A stretch of DNA of 64,000 nucleotides. It comes from CAVVUF01 sp963751425. GTDB taxonomy: Bacteria > Chloroflexota > Anaerolineae > Anaerolineales > UBA4823. Under the pieces are notes generated by a model. It saw only the letters and a list, made by a program, of their open reading frames with translations. It was not told the DNA's origin and searched no databases. Shown one piece after another: positions 17,907-25,647 of the stretch. The stretch spans positions 372,001 through 436,000 of the forward strand of contig CAVVUF010000004.1 of the NCBI GenBank assembly GCA_963751425.1, read 5' to 3'. The stretch's first letter is position 1. Each line of letters begins with the position of its first letter. Both the position numbers and the translations under genes were made by a program.

Positions 17907-19467
17907 ATGAATAAAGAAAATAGCCACACCTACCCCCAGCCTGACCGCTGGTCCTTCCTCTGGCTGGTGACCGGTTGTGTCCTGCTGGTCTGCCTGGCGC
18001 TGATCTTACCTGCCCAGGCTGAGGCAAGGCAAGCCGGTACAGATTTCTCCTCCATCGATACCTTTGTTGAATCCCAGATGAAAGCCCTGCATATCCCCGG
18101 ACTGGCTTTAGCCATTGTGCAGGGCGATCAAGCCGCTTATGTGCAGGGCTACGGCAAGGCTGGCCCCGGCAAAGGTCCGGTCACCCCCCAAACCTCCTTC
18201 ATGATCGGCTCGACAACCAAAGCATTCACAGCCCTGGCGATCATGCAGCTCGTAGAATCTGGCAAGATCGAACTGGACGCCCCGGTGCAGACCTACCTGC
18301 CCTGGTTCCGCGTGGCAGATGCGCAGGCTTCAGCCCAGATCACCGTGCGTCACCTGTTGAACCAGACCAGCGGCTTCTCGAACGCGGCTGGCCTTAAGGA
18401 AGAAGTAGCCCACGACCTGAGCGATAACGCCATCGAAACCAGTGTGCGCAGGCTGGCGGAGGTGGACCTGGCGCGTATCTCCGGGCGCAGCCTACGAATA
18501 CTCGAATGTGAATTTTTCTATCCTGGGACTGATCGTGCAAACTGTCTCCGCTCAATCCTATGAAAGCTACATCCAGGAACATATCTTTGACCCACTGCAG
18601 ATGGGCCACAGTTTCACCTCCCAAGATAAGGCCACGAAAAATGGCATGTCAAGCGGCTACATCACCTGGCTGGGGTTTCGCCTTCCGATCAATGTGCCTT
18701 TCAACCGGGGCAATTTGCCCAACGGTTTCCTGATCTGCAGCGGTGAGGACATGGCCCATTACCTCATCGCCCAGCTCAACGCCGGGCGCTATGCGAACGT
18801 GAGCGTGTTATCGCCAGAAGGCGTGGCGTCCATGCACCAACCGGCGGTGCCAAGCGACACACCTGGGGATTATTATGGCATGGCCTGGTATGTCGGTGAA
18901 GTTGATGGGGTGAAGGCTGTCTTTCACTCAGGAGAAAATTCAAACTTCCAGACTTTTATCATCCTGCTCCCTGATGAGAAGCTTGGTGTGGCGGTGATGA
19001 TGAACGTGGATGGTCTACCCGTTAAAGCCCGCGCCGAATATATCGCTAAAGGAGCGTTGGCGCTGGTCAAGGGCAAGCGGCCCCAACCCTATGCAGCCGC
19101 TCCGAATCAGATGTTTTTCCTGGCAATCGGTTCCGTGATTGTGCCCGTGGTGGTCGCCTTGGTGTGGATCGGCTGGACGGTTTACCGTTTCATCCGCCGC
19201 CGCAAGCAGGGCATTCCTGCCCGGCGCAGCGCCTGGTGGACGGTCTGGGTGATCGTGCTGCCTCTCATCGTGGATATTGGCTTGCTGTTGGTTTTGTTGG
19301 TGGGCATCCCCACGCTTTGGGGACTGCCACTGGGTGGGATGGCGTTGTTCTTCGCGGACATGTTCACACTCGTCGCTCTCAGTGCGGCTGCGCTGGTCAC
19401 ATGGGGGCTGGCTCGCACACTGCTAACCCTCATACAAGCGCGCTCCCAGCCTCAAGCCTCCCTTTGA
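17907..19467 (+). CDS. Serine hydrolase of the beta-lactamase/class C family with membrane anchor (frameshifted)
   Basis: About 519 residues from ATG 17907 (AAGGAG upstream), broken once at about 18485. Signal-anchor: WSFLWLVTGCVLLVCLALIL. Catalytic triad motifs of the class C beta-lactamase/penicillin-binding fold are complete: SxxK in MIGSTTKAF, YxN in YEYSNVNFSILG, and HSG in FHSGENSN. The C-terminal quarter has several membrane spans (FFLAIGSVIVPVVVALVWIG; VLPLIVDIGLLLVLLVGIP). The family includes D-alanyl carboxypeptidases, esterases and peptidases; the membrane tail is common in Chloroflexota and Firmicutes paralogues. The shift lies in a CC/GGG run between the SxxK and YxN parts. Confidence 0.85.
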
Positions 19468-19496
19468 GCGGTTCGGTTCCGCAAGCAAGACCGGCT

Positions 19497-19741
19497 GTGC
19501 AGAAAATAGAGCTCTGTACCGAGGGGCATCTTCAACCAAAGGGGTCAGCGTGGTTTGGCGGCCTGACCCTCAGCCATTCTGACCTCGATGAAACCATCCT
19601 CAGCGGGCAGGTGCAGGATGAAGCCGCTCTCTACGGCATCATCTCCCGGCTGAGAAAAGCGGTCACAATATCCCGCTGGAACAGCCGCAGGGGGTGGTCG
19701 ACGCCCTCCGCGCCGTCCTTGAGCAGGTGTGCGGCAAGTGA
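19497..19741 (+). pseudogene. Small conserved protein remnant (paralogue of 32472-32711)
   Basis: From GTG 19497 the frame reads QKIELCTEGHLQ...WFGGLTLSHSDLDETILSG then QVQDEAALYGIISRLRKA, which matches the product at 32472-32711 (KIKGHLDPRWTDWLMGLDL, LLSGLLPDQAALHGLLERIR) along its length. After about 19675 the coding sense continues in another frame as PLEQPQGVVDALRAVLEQVC to TGA 19741. So it is one gene of about 80 residues with a single shift. The family is widespread in Chloroflexota, but I know of no assigned function. Confidence 0.6.
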
Positions 19742-19758
19742 AGGGGGGTATCAGCGTG

Positions 19759-20205
19759 TTAGACGCTTAGATTCCAACCCTTGGCCGCTGCCTCGATCGC
19801 CAGCAGGATCTGCTCCTGGATGTAGTTGAAGAGCCGGTCCTGCCCACCCTGCCCGCCTTGCCCGGTGCGCAGCATGCGCACCAGGCGGCTGCAGCCTTTG
19901 CTGTAGAGATCGACCAGGTGGATATATTCCTCCTCGGTCTCGGCCTGCTTGGCGAGGAACAGGGTGTTGCGCAGATTGAAGCGCACGCCGGCAATCTCCT
20001 CTTCCAGCCGGTGGGCAGTCAGTTCCAGTACGGCCCCGCCGCCCAGCGCCTGCGCCAGCAAGTCCGCCCGCACCGCCTCCCGGTTTGTCGGCCTCCCCGC
20101 CTCGTCCTCGACCCTTACCAGCCAGTCCAAGACACCTTCGATTTTGGCAGCCTTTTCCTTTCCCCCTGGCTTGCCCTGCGCCATCTCTTTCTCCGTCTTG
20201 AGCAT
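19759..20205 (-). CDS. Hypothetical helical protein, probably 5'-truncated
   Basis: 148 residues from ATG 20205. Mostly charged alpha-helix: GVLDWLVRVEDEAGRPTNRE, LTAHRLEEEIAGVRFNLRNT and DRLFNYIQEQILLAIEAAAK. I do not recognise the family. The same frame stays open and protein-like upstream of the ATG to about 20340 (NDLKSIKCRLGDAYSLTAF), without any start codon, then collides head-on with a restriction-methylase tail on the other strand. This suggests that the true N-terminus was lost at a recombination joint near 20340. Function unknown. Confidence 0.5.
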   Translation of the reverse strand: MLKTEKEMAQGKPGGKEKAAKIEGVLDWLVRVEDEAGRPTNREAVRADLLAQALGGGAVLELTAHRLEEEIAGVRFNLRNTLFLAKQAETEEEYIHLVDLYSKGCSRLVRMLRTGQGGQGGQDRLFNYIQEQILLAIEAAAKGWNLSV

Positions 20206-20335
20206 CTCGGCCAGGCGGAAAGCGGTGAGGGAATAGGCGTCGCCCAGCCGGCATTTGATGGATTTCAGGTCGTTGCGGCTGTGCTGGGAGATGCTGATAA
20301 AGGAGGCAGGCTGCGCTGGTTCCGACAGGATGTAA

Positions 20336-20532
20336 TGAAAATTCCGGTTCCCCGTCTCGACCTCTCCATTCCCTCAGAAAAAAATACCCACGATGAAATC
20401 GTCCACCTGGTTGAAGAGATGCTCGCCTTGCACAAAGACCTGGCTGTCGCCGAGCGCGAAAAAGATGACCGGCGCGTGTATGCGCTGTATGACCTGACGG
20501 AGCAGGAAATCAAGGTGGTGGAAGGAAGATAA
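20336..20532 (+). pseudogene. C-terminal fragment of a type IIG restriction enzyme/methyltransferase
   Basis: About 65 codons: IPVPRLDLSIPSEKNTHDEI, VHLVEEMLALHKDLAVAERE and ALYDLTEQEIKVVEG. This is the characteristic tail of Eco57I/TaqI-like specificity-domain methylases (IP-R-D, then LVEQMLALHK and LYGLTEEEI). Nothing of the methylase catalytic core (NPPY) lies upstream, where the sequence instead codes on the opposite strand, so only the 3' end survives. It abuts a hypothetical gene two bases downstream. Confidence 0.7.
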
Positions 20533-20534
20533 CT

Positions 20535-21173
20535 ATGTCAAACTTTGATTTTGGTTCCATCCCTGAACCACCATGGCCCGAGAAAGGCGATAAGCTCTTT
20601 GATTCTGGAGATGATTGGTGGAATAACGCCTGTCTCAATTATGGGGCTGACGATTGGGAGTTGTATATCGGCGGATATAAAAAGGCAGGAGACGTGTTGG
20701 TAAACCATATTAAAGAGACGCACAGAGACCAGGATTTTCTAGTCTTTCCCATTGTTTTTGTTTACCGTCAATATTTGGAGTTGCGTCTGAAAAAACTGAT
20801 AAGGGATTGTAAGATATTATCCGACGAGCAACCAGATTTTCCAAAAGGGCATAAACTTCGTGAACTATGGATAGAGTGCAGACGACTACTAGAGAAACTA
20901 GAGCCTAAAGCCGAACAGATAGATTTAGAAGCAGTTGATGAGGGTATCCAGCAATTTTGTGATCTTGACCCAAATTCAAAATCTTTCCGCTATCCTTTCA
21001 GCCAGAAAGGTCACAAGCTATTACCTCCAGATTTGGAATATATCAACATTCGTAATCTATCGGATGTCATGGAAAAATTAAGTGGTTTCTTCGAAGCTGG
21101 AGAAATGATGGTTTCTGTTTACTTGGATTACAAGCACGAGATGGATCGTGTTATGAGAGACCATTACGGCTAA
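20535..21173 (+). CDS. Hypothetical protein adjacent to a restriction-methylase remnant
   Basis: 212 residues starting two bases after the methylase tail. No signal peptide or membrane segment. Aromatic, acidic N-terminus (WWNNACLNYGADDWELYIGG) and a helical middle (FPIVFVYRQYLELRLKKLIR) followed by LEYINIRNLSDVMEKLSGF. I do not recognise a characterised family. Base composition is AT-richer than the surrounding backbone, and the coupling to a restriction-methylase 3' end suggests that it came in with a restriction-modification locus, perhaps as its accessory gene. Confidence 0.65.
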   Translation: MSNFDFGSIPEPPWPEKGDKLFDSGDDWWNNACLNYGADDWELYIGGYKKAGDVLVNHIKETHRDQDFLVFPIVFVYRQYLELRLKKLIRDCKILSDEQPDFPKGHKLRELWIECRRLLEKLEPKAEQIDLEAVDEGIQQFCDLDPNSKSFRYPFSQKGHKLLPPDLEYINIRNLSDVMEKLSGFFEAGEMMVSVYLDYKHEMDRVMRDHYG

Positions 21174-21606
21174 AAAAAGTGTTTTGCGTCAAAAGTAAAG
21201 TTCAAGGCATATACCACTCAACTGGCAAAGATGGTGGAAACACACCTCCTCGTCCTGCCAGGGAATTGATTTCCCCTTGCATTTCGCGAAGCTTGGATCA
21301 TGACTTAACACACCTTAGGTTGTTATCTTAACCCAAGGCCTCATCCAGCATGGACAGGTCAACGCACAAGTCCTGAATCTTCTGTTTTACTGCCTGCGCG
21401 GCAAGCGGGCTGACTTCGAAGCGGGAGGTTTCTGCTCGGCGATGATGATTGCTTCGGTAAAAGCTTGTCCTGAGTTTACGAAGGATCGCCTCGCCTTTAC
21501 AAGCGCTCAGATAAGGCTGTAATCGATTCCGAGAGAACGCTATGCGCGGGTGCATGATAAAATCGGAGTCGAACGACAGGTCAATACCGCTTCGGAGGAA
21601 AAATCG
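21174..21606. other. Gene-poor decayed spacer with remnant
   Basis: No intact gene. On the minus strand a short stretch near 21328-21430 still reads SRFEVSPLAAQAVKQKIQDL then CVDLSMLDEALG followed by a stop, the end of a lost small protein. A second, similar remnant lies at about 22063-22130. The rest shows no recognisable feature apart from the ribosome-binding site of the next gene (GGAGG at 21594-21598). Confidence 0.5.
21331..21369 (-). repeat. Diverged 39-bp direct repeat, copy 1
   Basis: Matches 22083-22121 at 34 of 39 positions. Read on the minus strand, both copies encode LCVDLxxLDEALG, so they are the ends of two paralogous, otherwise eroded small genes. Confidence 0.6.
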
Positions 21607-21882
21607 ATGGCCAAACAACCCGAGTTTCACAAGTATTTACCCTTGGAGGCGTGGTTCCGTAACCAGCCCACTGCGGTAGCACAGATCGAGTTGACTTTTG
21701 ACCAGGTTGAAGAAATCCTGGGAACCCCCTTGCCCAGGTTGGCGACGAAGCTGACAACCTGGTGGACCAATGTCTATCCCAAGGTTCAGAGTCATCGCAC
21801 GGCCTGGCTCAACAATGGATGGATGGTGGCGGAGTTCGACCAACAAGCCAGGTGGGTAAAGTTTGTCCGCGCTCGACCTTGA
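21607..21882 (+). CDS. Small conserved protein, DUF7662-like
   Basis: 91 residues from ATG 21607 with GGAGG at 21594-21598. It reads FHKYLPLEAWFRNQPTAVAQ, IELTFDQVEEILGTPLPRLA, WWTNVYPKVQSHRTAWLNNG and WMVAEFDQQARWVKFVR. The pattern 'L..yL...F..veeilG..LP..a....wW.n.....q..aWl.aGw.v...d...+.v.F.R' is that of a widespread small family found near toxin-antitoxin and restriction loci, possibly nucleic-acid-binding. Biochemical role unknown. It stands in a debris-rich stretch next to the VapBC-like pair. Confidence 0.65.
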   Translation: MAKQPEFHKYLPLEAWFRNQPTAVAQIELTFDQVEEILGTPLPRLATKLTTWWTNVYPKVQSHRTAWLNNGWMVAEFDQQARWVKFVRARP

Positions 21883-22082
21883 GGTAGTTAATGCTTGCAT
21901 TAATCTTATAGCGAGGCCTACCTCACGCGTGCAGCGGACGGTCGGACTGCTGCGGCTGCACCCTGGATCAGCTTTTCCAGCCAGGGGTTGTTTTCAATTG
22001 AGAGCCTTGGGAGTAAATATCACCAGCAGAAGCGATAGGCGTTTTCTGTGGGTCAACAGAACCGCAGGTTGATTGATCCTTT

Positions 22083-22121
22083 ACCCAACGCCTCGTCAAG
22101 CAGGGTCAGGTCAACGCACAA
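22083..22121 (-). repeat. Diverged 39-bp direct repeat, copy 2
   Basis: 34 of 39 bases match 21331-21369. It lies directly downstream of the PIN-toxin stop and reads QGLCVDLTLLDEALGKG on the minus strand, the tail of a degraded small gene. Confidence 0.6.
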
Positions 22122-22139
22122 CCCCTGGCAAAACTCCGA

Positions 22140-22589
22140 TCAACCTTTCTCAATCTGCCCCCGCACCCAGCCCAGTGCATCTCCGGGCGTTCCGATTTTC
22201 AAACCCGCCTGGATAGCCACATCCGGGTCATCCATGAAATGCTTTCGGTTGAGGGTAACCAGGTAATCTACCTTCGCCTGTCTGGCTGCCAAAACAATCG
22301 GAATATCAGCAGCATGCGAGATCAAGTTCGCATGCGCCCTTACCTCTTCTGGAGTTGGGTCGCGCACGATCCGCGCCTGCGAGGCCAATATAGCCTGGCG
22401 AAGATCGTTTAAGGCTGTGGGTACCTTGCGGGCTATGGCGCGTTCGGTTTCGGTCAGCACCTGTTCGGAGATCGTGACCGAGATGCGACCGCTCTCAGCT
22501 AGTAGCAGCAGCACGCGTGCCGCGCCAGTTGAGGATACAATCCCTGCAAATAGAGCACTGCTGTCCAGGAAAAGGTTAATCTCCCCCAT
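22140..22589 (-). CDS. PIN-domain ribonuclease toxin (VapC-like)
   Basis: 149 residues from ATG 22589 (GEINLFLDSSALFAGI), overlapping the end of the antitoxin gene by 14 bases; an upstream ATG at 22643 lies well inside that gene and is unlikely. PIN landmarks: the first acidic residue in FLDSSALFAG, Glu in VLTETERAI, Asp in HAADIPIVLAARQAKVDYLV followed by TLNRKHF, the classic 'D..i...A.....d.lvT.n..hF' block. PIN toxins cleave RNA with Mg2+ and are neutralised by the partner encoded upstream. Sequence is consistent with the PIN_3/DUF4411-related branch. Confidence 0.85.
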   Translation of the reverse strand: MGEINLFLDSSALFAGIVSSTGAARVLLLLAESGRISVTISEQVLTETERAIARKVPTALNDLRQAILASQARIVRDPTPEEVRAHANLISHAADIPIVLAARQAKVDYLVTLNRKHFMDDPDVAIQAGLKIGTPGDALGWVRGQIEKG

Positions 22590-22854
22590 ATCGTTCCTGG
22601 TAGTAGCGCTCTCGTTCTTCGTCCAGCGTGCTGAGGATTTCATCTAAAGAAACCCCTTCTTCCGCCATTGCCTGAGCGACTCGGTCCCCCAACCGGTCTA
22701 CCTTGGTTACGATGGGGGTAAGTATGAAGGATCCATCTCCAAGGTCGATCAAGGTGATGATATCTCCCTCGTCTAAGCCATATTTTCGCCGCAGTTCGAT
22801 GGGAAGCGTGAGAGTACCTTTACCGCGAATCTGGATTGTCGTAGAAAAAGACAT
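22576..22854 (-). CDS. AbrB/MazE-family antitoxin
   Basis: 92 residues. The N-terminal swapped-hairpin DNA-binding domain is evident: TIQIRGKGTLTLPIELRRKY, GLDEGDIITLIDLGDGSFIL. The C-terminal acidic helix (AQAMAEEGVSLDEILSTLDE) is the part expected to wrap the toxin. It overlaps the PIN gene (22140-22589) and both run in the same direction, the usual antitoxin-first order with autoregulation. Confidence 0.88.
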   Translation of the reverse strand: MSFSTTIQIRGKGTLTLPIELRRKYGLDEGDIITLIDLGDGSFILTPIVTKVDRLGDRVAQAMAEEGVSLDEILSTLDEERERYYQERYGGD

Positions 22855-22945
22855 TACCGATTTTCTCCTTTTCGGAATTTCTGTAATTCCACCACCATTC
22901 TAACATCAATACAGCCTGTTGAATATCCCCAATAGATGACAAAAA

Positions 22946-23914
22946 TTACACCCTGATCAGCTTTTCCAACCAGGGGATGCTTTCGTTTTTCCGCTTCCAC
23001 CACAAGTCCTCCCAGATGTAGTGCACGGCGAGCTGCTTGTAGGCGCCGAAGCGCTCGAAATATTCCAGCAGGTCCGCCACCGGCACGGGTGTTTCAGGGT
23101 CGACGTCGAAGAACAGCTTGGAGTAGATCTTCTGCTCCCAGGGGGAGATGTGGTTGAAGAAATCCCAGTGGTGAAAGACGTCGAACAGCAGGTACCAGAC
23201 CGTAGCCGGCCCCACCCCATACAGCTTGAGCAGCTCTTTCATCTGGGCCTCCCGGTCAAGCGTGCGCAGCCTCAGCTCGTCCACCAGGCCCTGGGCAAAG
23301 GCATCGTCGATGCGCTTGATGGATTTGGCCCGGTAGCCCACTTTGAGGGCTCTTAGCGCTTCTTCAGAGACGTCTTGCAGCCCGCCCGGTGCCCAGAAGC
23401 ACCACAATTGGTGGCGGTCATATTCCAGCAAGGTGCCGTAGTGTTCTAACAGGCTAGAGAACATCTGCATCGAGCGCCGCACGGTGGCGTTCTGCAGCAC
23501 GATCCCGATGATCAGGTATTCGTAGAGTGAGCTGGGGTGGCCGGGGCGCATGCCTTGCCAGCGCTGGAGGATGGGGCCGAGGAGCTCATCCTTCTCAAAA
23601 GCCTGGTAGAAGCCGCTCAGGTCGAGCTCCAGGTTGTAGCGATAGCTGATTTCATCCATCAAGGTGTTCACCACGCCCTCCTCCAGCTTCCCGGCCGCGT
23701 AGCCGCTGATTTGCAGGCGGGGGTTTTCCAGCGTACCCCGGTTTTGGAACTTCAAGCCCAGCAGCTGCCCCTGCCCCTCCCAGGTCTGCCAGCGTACCCC
23801 GGGCTGCCAGGCATTGTCGCCCGAGGTGAAGTGGTCCGGCTTGTGGAAGGTGGAGTCGAAGTCAAAGGGGGTGCTGGGGTGCAGCTCGCGGTCGAATACT
23901 TTTTTGAGGTGCAT
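22946..23914 (-). CDS. HhH-GPD-like DNA glycosylase family protein
   Basis: 322 residues. The N-terminal half is OGG1/AlkA-like (LQISGYAAGKLEEGVVNTLM), leading into the helical region YEYLIIGIVLQNATVRRSMQ, which resembles the 'iiaQ.......a' helix of base-excision glycosylases. The helix-hairpin-helix is MKELLKLYGVGPATVWYLLF (about 228-247). In AlkA the catalytic Asp lies about 22-25 residues after the GxG; here that stretch reads WDFFNHISPWE, so a catalytic Asp cannot be placed with confidence. A base-repair or DNA-binding role is inferred. It stands alone, upstream of two hairpins. Confidence 0.65.
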   Translation of the reverse strand: MHLKKVFDRELHPSTPFDFDSTFHKPDHFTSGDNAWQPGVRWQTWEGQGQLLGLKFQNRGTLENPRLQISGYAAGKLEEGVVNTLMDEISYRYNLELDLSGFYQAFEKDELLGPILQRWQGMRPGHPSSLYEYLIIGIVLQNATVRRSMQMFSSLLEHYGTLLEYDRHQLWCFWAPGGLQDVSEEALRALKVGYRAKSIKRIDDAFAQGLVDELRLRTLDREAQMKELLKLYGVGPATVWYLLFDVFHHWDFFNHISPWEQKIYSKLFFDVDPETPVPVADLLEYFERFGAYKQLAVHYIWEDLWWKRKNESIPWLEKLIRV

Positions 23915-23953
23915 ATGGATGAATTATAAGCTACCTTCGAAGGAAACGAAGAA

Positions 23954-24006
23954 GCCGCGAATGAATTGCGGCCTGTTATTTGAAATATGCTGAAGCATAT
24001 TTCAAA
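23954..24006. repeat. Two adjacent intergenic hairpins
   Basis: The first is GCCGC-(9)-GCGGC at 23954-23972. The second is a near-perfect palindrome at 23979-24006: a 13-bp stem TTTGAAATATGCT / AGCATATTTCAAA with only GA between the arms. They lie between the glycosylase gene and an upstream pseudogene fragment, and could be a terminator pair or a small palindromic element. Confidence 0.55.
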
Positions 24007-24064
24007 GGTTGAGATGCCGTAGGAGGCCAGGCAGCAGACGTTTAGGCTTGATTAGTGTGAAGTT

Positions 24065-24390
24065 TCACAAATTCAACCTGTGAGCACACCCGGTTTTTGG
24101 GAGGGCTCCCTGCCCCACCCCGGGAGATTGACTGCGCGCCAGAACCGTTGCACCATCTCCTGCATACACGGTGATGCTCACGGCGGCCCCACCGGAAAGT
24201 GAAGAGGCGATGACAAAATATTTGCTGGCATTGTTCGCTTCCACCAGGAACCAGTCGGGGTCGCCCATGGCCGAACAGGTTGCCCTGCACCGAACCTTCT
24301 ATGGGCAACGGTGTGGCCTGGGCAGGGATATCAACCTGCTCGAAGCCGTCCGGGAGGCAGGTGGCAGACTCAAGACCTGCCGGGGGTGCT
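24065..24390 (-). pseudogene. Fragment of a PPC-domain secreted protein
   Basis: The minus-strand readings CLPDGFEQVDIPAQATPLPI, EGSVQGNLFG, and after a shift MGDPDWFLVEANNASKYFVI, ASSLSGGAAVSITVYAGDG, match the C-terminal PPC domain of the M23-like protein at 36205-38304 (CIPDGFEPDDDLTQA, QGNLCGMGDPDWFRVEIEKE, ASSQSGGAAVSITVYQEDG). Only this domain is left and it is frame-disrupted, so it is a relic of a paralogue rather than a gene. Confidence 0.75.
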
Positions 24391-24410
24391 AGGTTGAATA
24401 ATTCAAGTTT

Positions 24411-25595
24411 TTAACCAAGCGCGCCTCGACCACACTTTTCGCATGGACCGCGCCGCCGATAGTAGTAGCCCAAAGTCGCCACTGCGAGCATTGCGCCCCA
24501 GACAGGGAACAGCAGGGTAGGGCCGACCTGTATAAATAATTCCCAGACAAGCTCAATACCCTCAGGCCCGGTGGCTGCCAGGTTGGCGGCCATCTGGCCT
24601 AAGCCGAGCCATATCCCGACGCCGCCCACAATCAGCAGCACCGATGCGAGCGAGGCAGGGATCACCGCCAAGGCGATGGGGACCCGACGCCCAGCCAAGC
24701 CGAACATCCAGCGCGGGAAGACCTCACCCCAGCGCTGCACCAAGCCGAGCATGAGCACCGCTCCTGCCAGGATGAAGGTCGCCAGGAAGAGTCCCGAGAT
24801 CCACATCCCAGTCTCTTGACCGCTGCGCAGGTACTCCTCCGTCATCCCCAGAGGGATCTCCAGCGCCCAGGCATAACGGGTGAGGGCGTAGAAGACTGGC
24901 GCCACCATGGCCACATACACGGCGATCCGGCCCCAGCGGGCGGCCTTCACAGGGCTAGTCCACCCTTCCGGGCCGTCACGGCGTCCACAATACACGCAGG
25001 CGTCTCCGCTCCGGCGGGCATAGATAACAGTGGCTGGCAACCAGAGAAACCCGCCGATCAGACACAGCAACTGGTGGATCGTCGCCCATTCAGTCCATTC
25101 CTCCAGCATAATCTGGCTGATCTGGGAGCCGGTAAACAGGCCGACGATGGTGTAGGGGACATAACCGAGAAGGACCAGCAGGTTGAGAGCGGTCATCAGC
25201 AGCAGGAGGATCCCAGCGAGCAGTGCTCCGGCAGTTATAAAAAGAGGCCGGAGCAGCCTGCCTCGCACCCCACGCAGCATCGCCGCTCCCATGGCTGCCG
25301 CCGGGGCACCAGCCAAAATCACGACGATCCAGGCCACCCCCGATCCGAGCCGTCCAAGCAGCGGCCCCATCGCGTCGGAGGCAGTTTCGGCGGTGTAAGG
25401 GAACCCGCCTCCGCTCACCGCCCAATAAATCCCCAGCGCAGCGTAGATGACCGACCATGTCACGGCTGCATAGGGCATCCAGCGCTGCCAGTCGCGAACC
25501 CCTCCCACCCAAGCGGGCACAGCCTTAGTTGTCTCGCGGAAGCTTTTATCTGTACTACCACCCACCGGCTTGATTAATACTTTATCTTGTTTCAT
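24411..25595 (-). CDS. Polytopic membrane protein with Zn-ribbon-like Cys pairs
   Basis: 394 residues, with about eight hydrophobic segments (for example PYAAVTWSVIYAALGIYWAV; GVAWIVVILAGAPAAAMGAA; GALLAGILLLLMTALNLLVL; GLFLATFILAGAVLMLGLVQ; ALAVIPASLASVLLIVGGVG). A cytoplasmic loop has CVYCGRRD at about 201-208 and the C-terminus has CEKCGRG, together a plausible four-Cys zinc site. I do not recognise a characterised family; similar proteins occur in Chloroflexota and Actinobacteria. It follows the radical SAM gene after 52 bases that contain a hairpin, so co-transcription is uncertain. Confidence 0.65.
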   Translation of the reverse strand: MKQDKVLIKPVGGSTDKSFRETTKAVPAWVGGVRDWQRWMPYAAVTWSVIYAALGIYWAVSGGGFPYTAETASDAMGPLLGRLGSGVAWIVVILAGAPAAAMGAAMLRGVRGRLLRPLFITAGALLAGILLLLMTALNLLVLLGYVPYTIVGLFTGSQISQIMLEEWTEWATIHQLLCLIGGFLWLPATVIYARRSGDACVYCGRRDGPEGWTSPVKAARWGRIAVYVAMVAPVFYALTRYAWALEIPLGMTEEYLRSGQETGMWISGLFLATFILAGAVLMLGLVQRWGEVFPRWMFGLAGRRVPIALAVIPASLASVLLIVGGVGIWLGLGQMAANLAATGPEGIELVWELFIQVGPTLLFPVWGAMLAVATLGYYYRRRGPCEKCGRGALG

Positions 25596-25616
25596 ATTTT
25601 TCTTCCTTATTTGATC

Positions 25617-25639
25617 AGGACAAGCTAACAGCTTGTCCT
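25617..25639. repeat. 10-bp stem hairpin between radical SAM and membrane-protein genes
   Basis: AGGACAAGCT and AGCTTGTCCT flank a 3-base loop, a perfect 10-bp stem. There is no T-run on either side, so it is more like a dispersed palindromic (REP-like) element or an mRNA processing or stabilising structure than a terminator. Confidence 0.55.
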
Positions 25640-25647
25640 ACATCGGG

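Noticed and set aside
19164..19829. Long plus-strand open frame overlapping the 3' end of the beta-lactamase-like gene
   Set aside because: Its first part is an out-of-frame shadow of the membrane tail of the hydrolase; only the segment from 19497 resembles a real protein, and it is annotated separately.
20336..21173. Intact type II restriction-modification system
   Set aside because: Only the 3' tail of the methylase is present; no NPPY motif or nuclease core is encoded upstream.
24816..25577. 253-codon plus-strand open frame opposite the membrane-protein gene
   Set aside because: Translation is compositionally odd (Pro/His/Gln/Arg-rich), while the opposite strand shows regular membrane helices.
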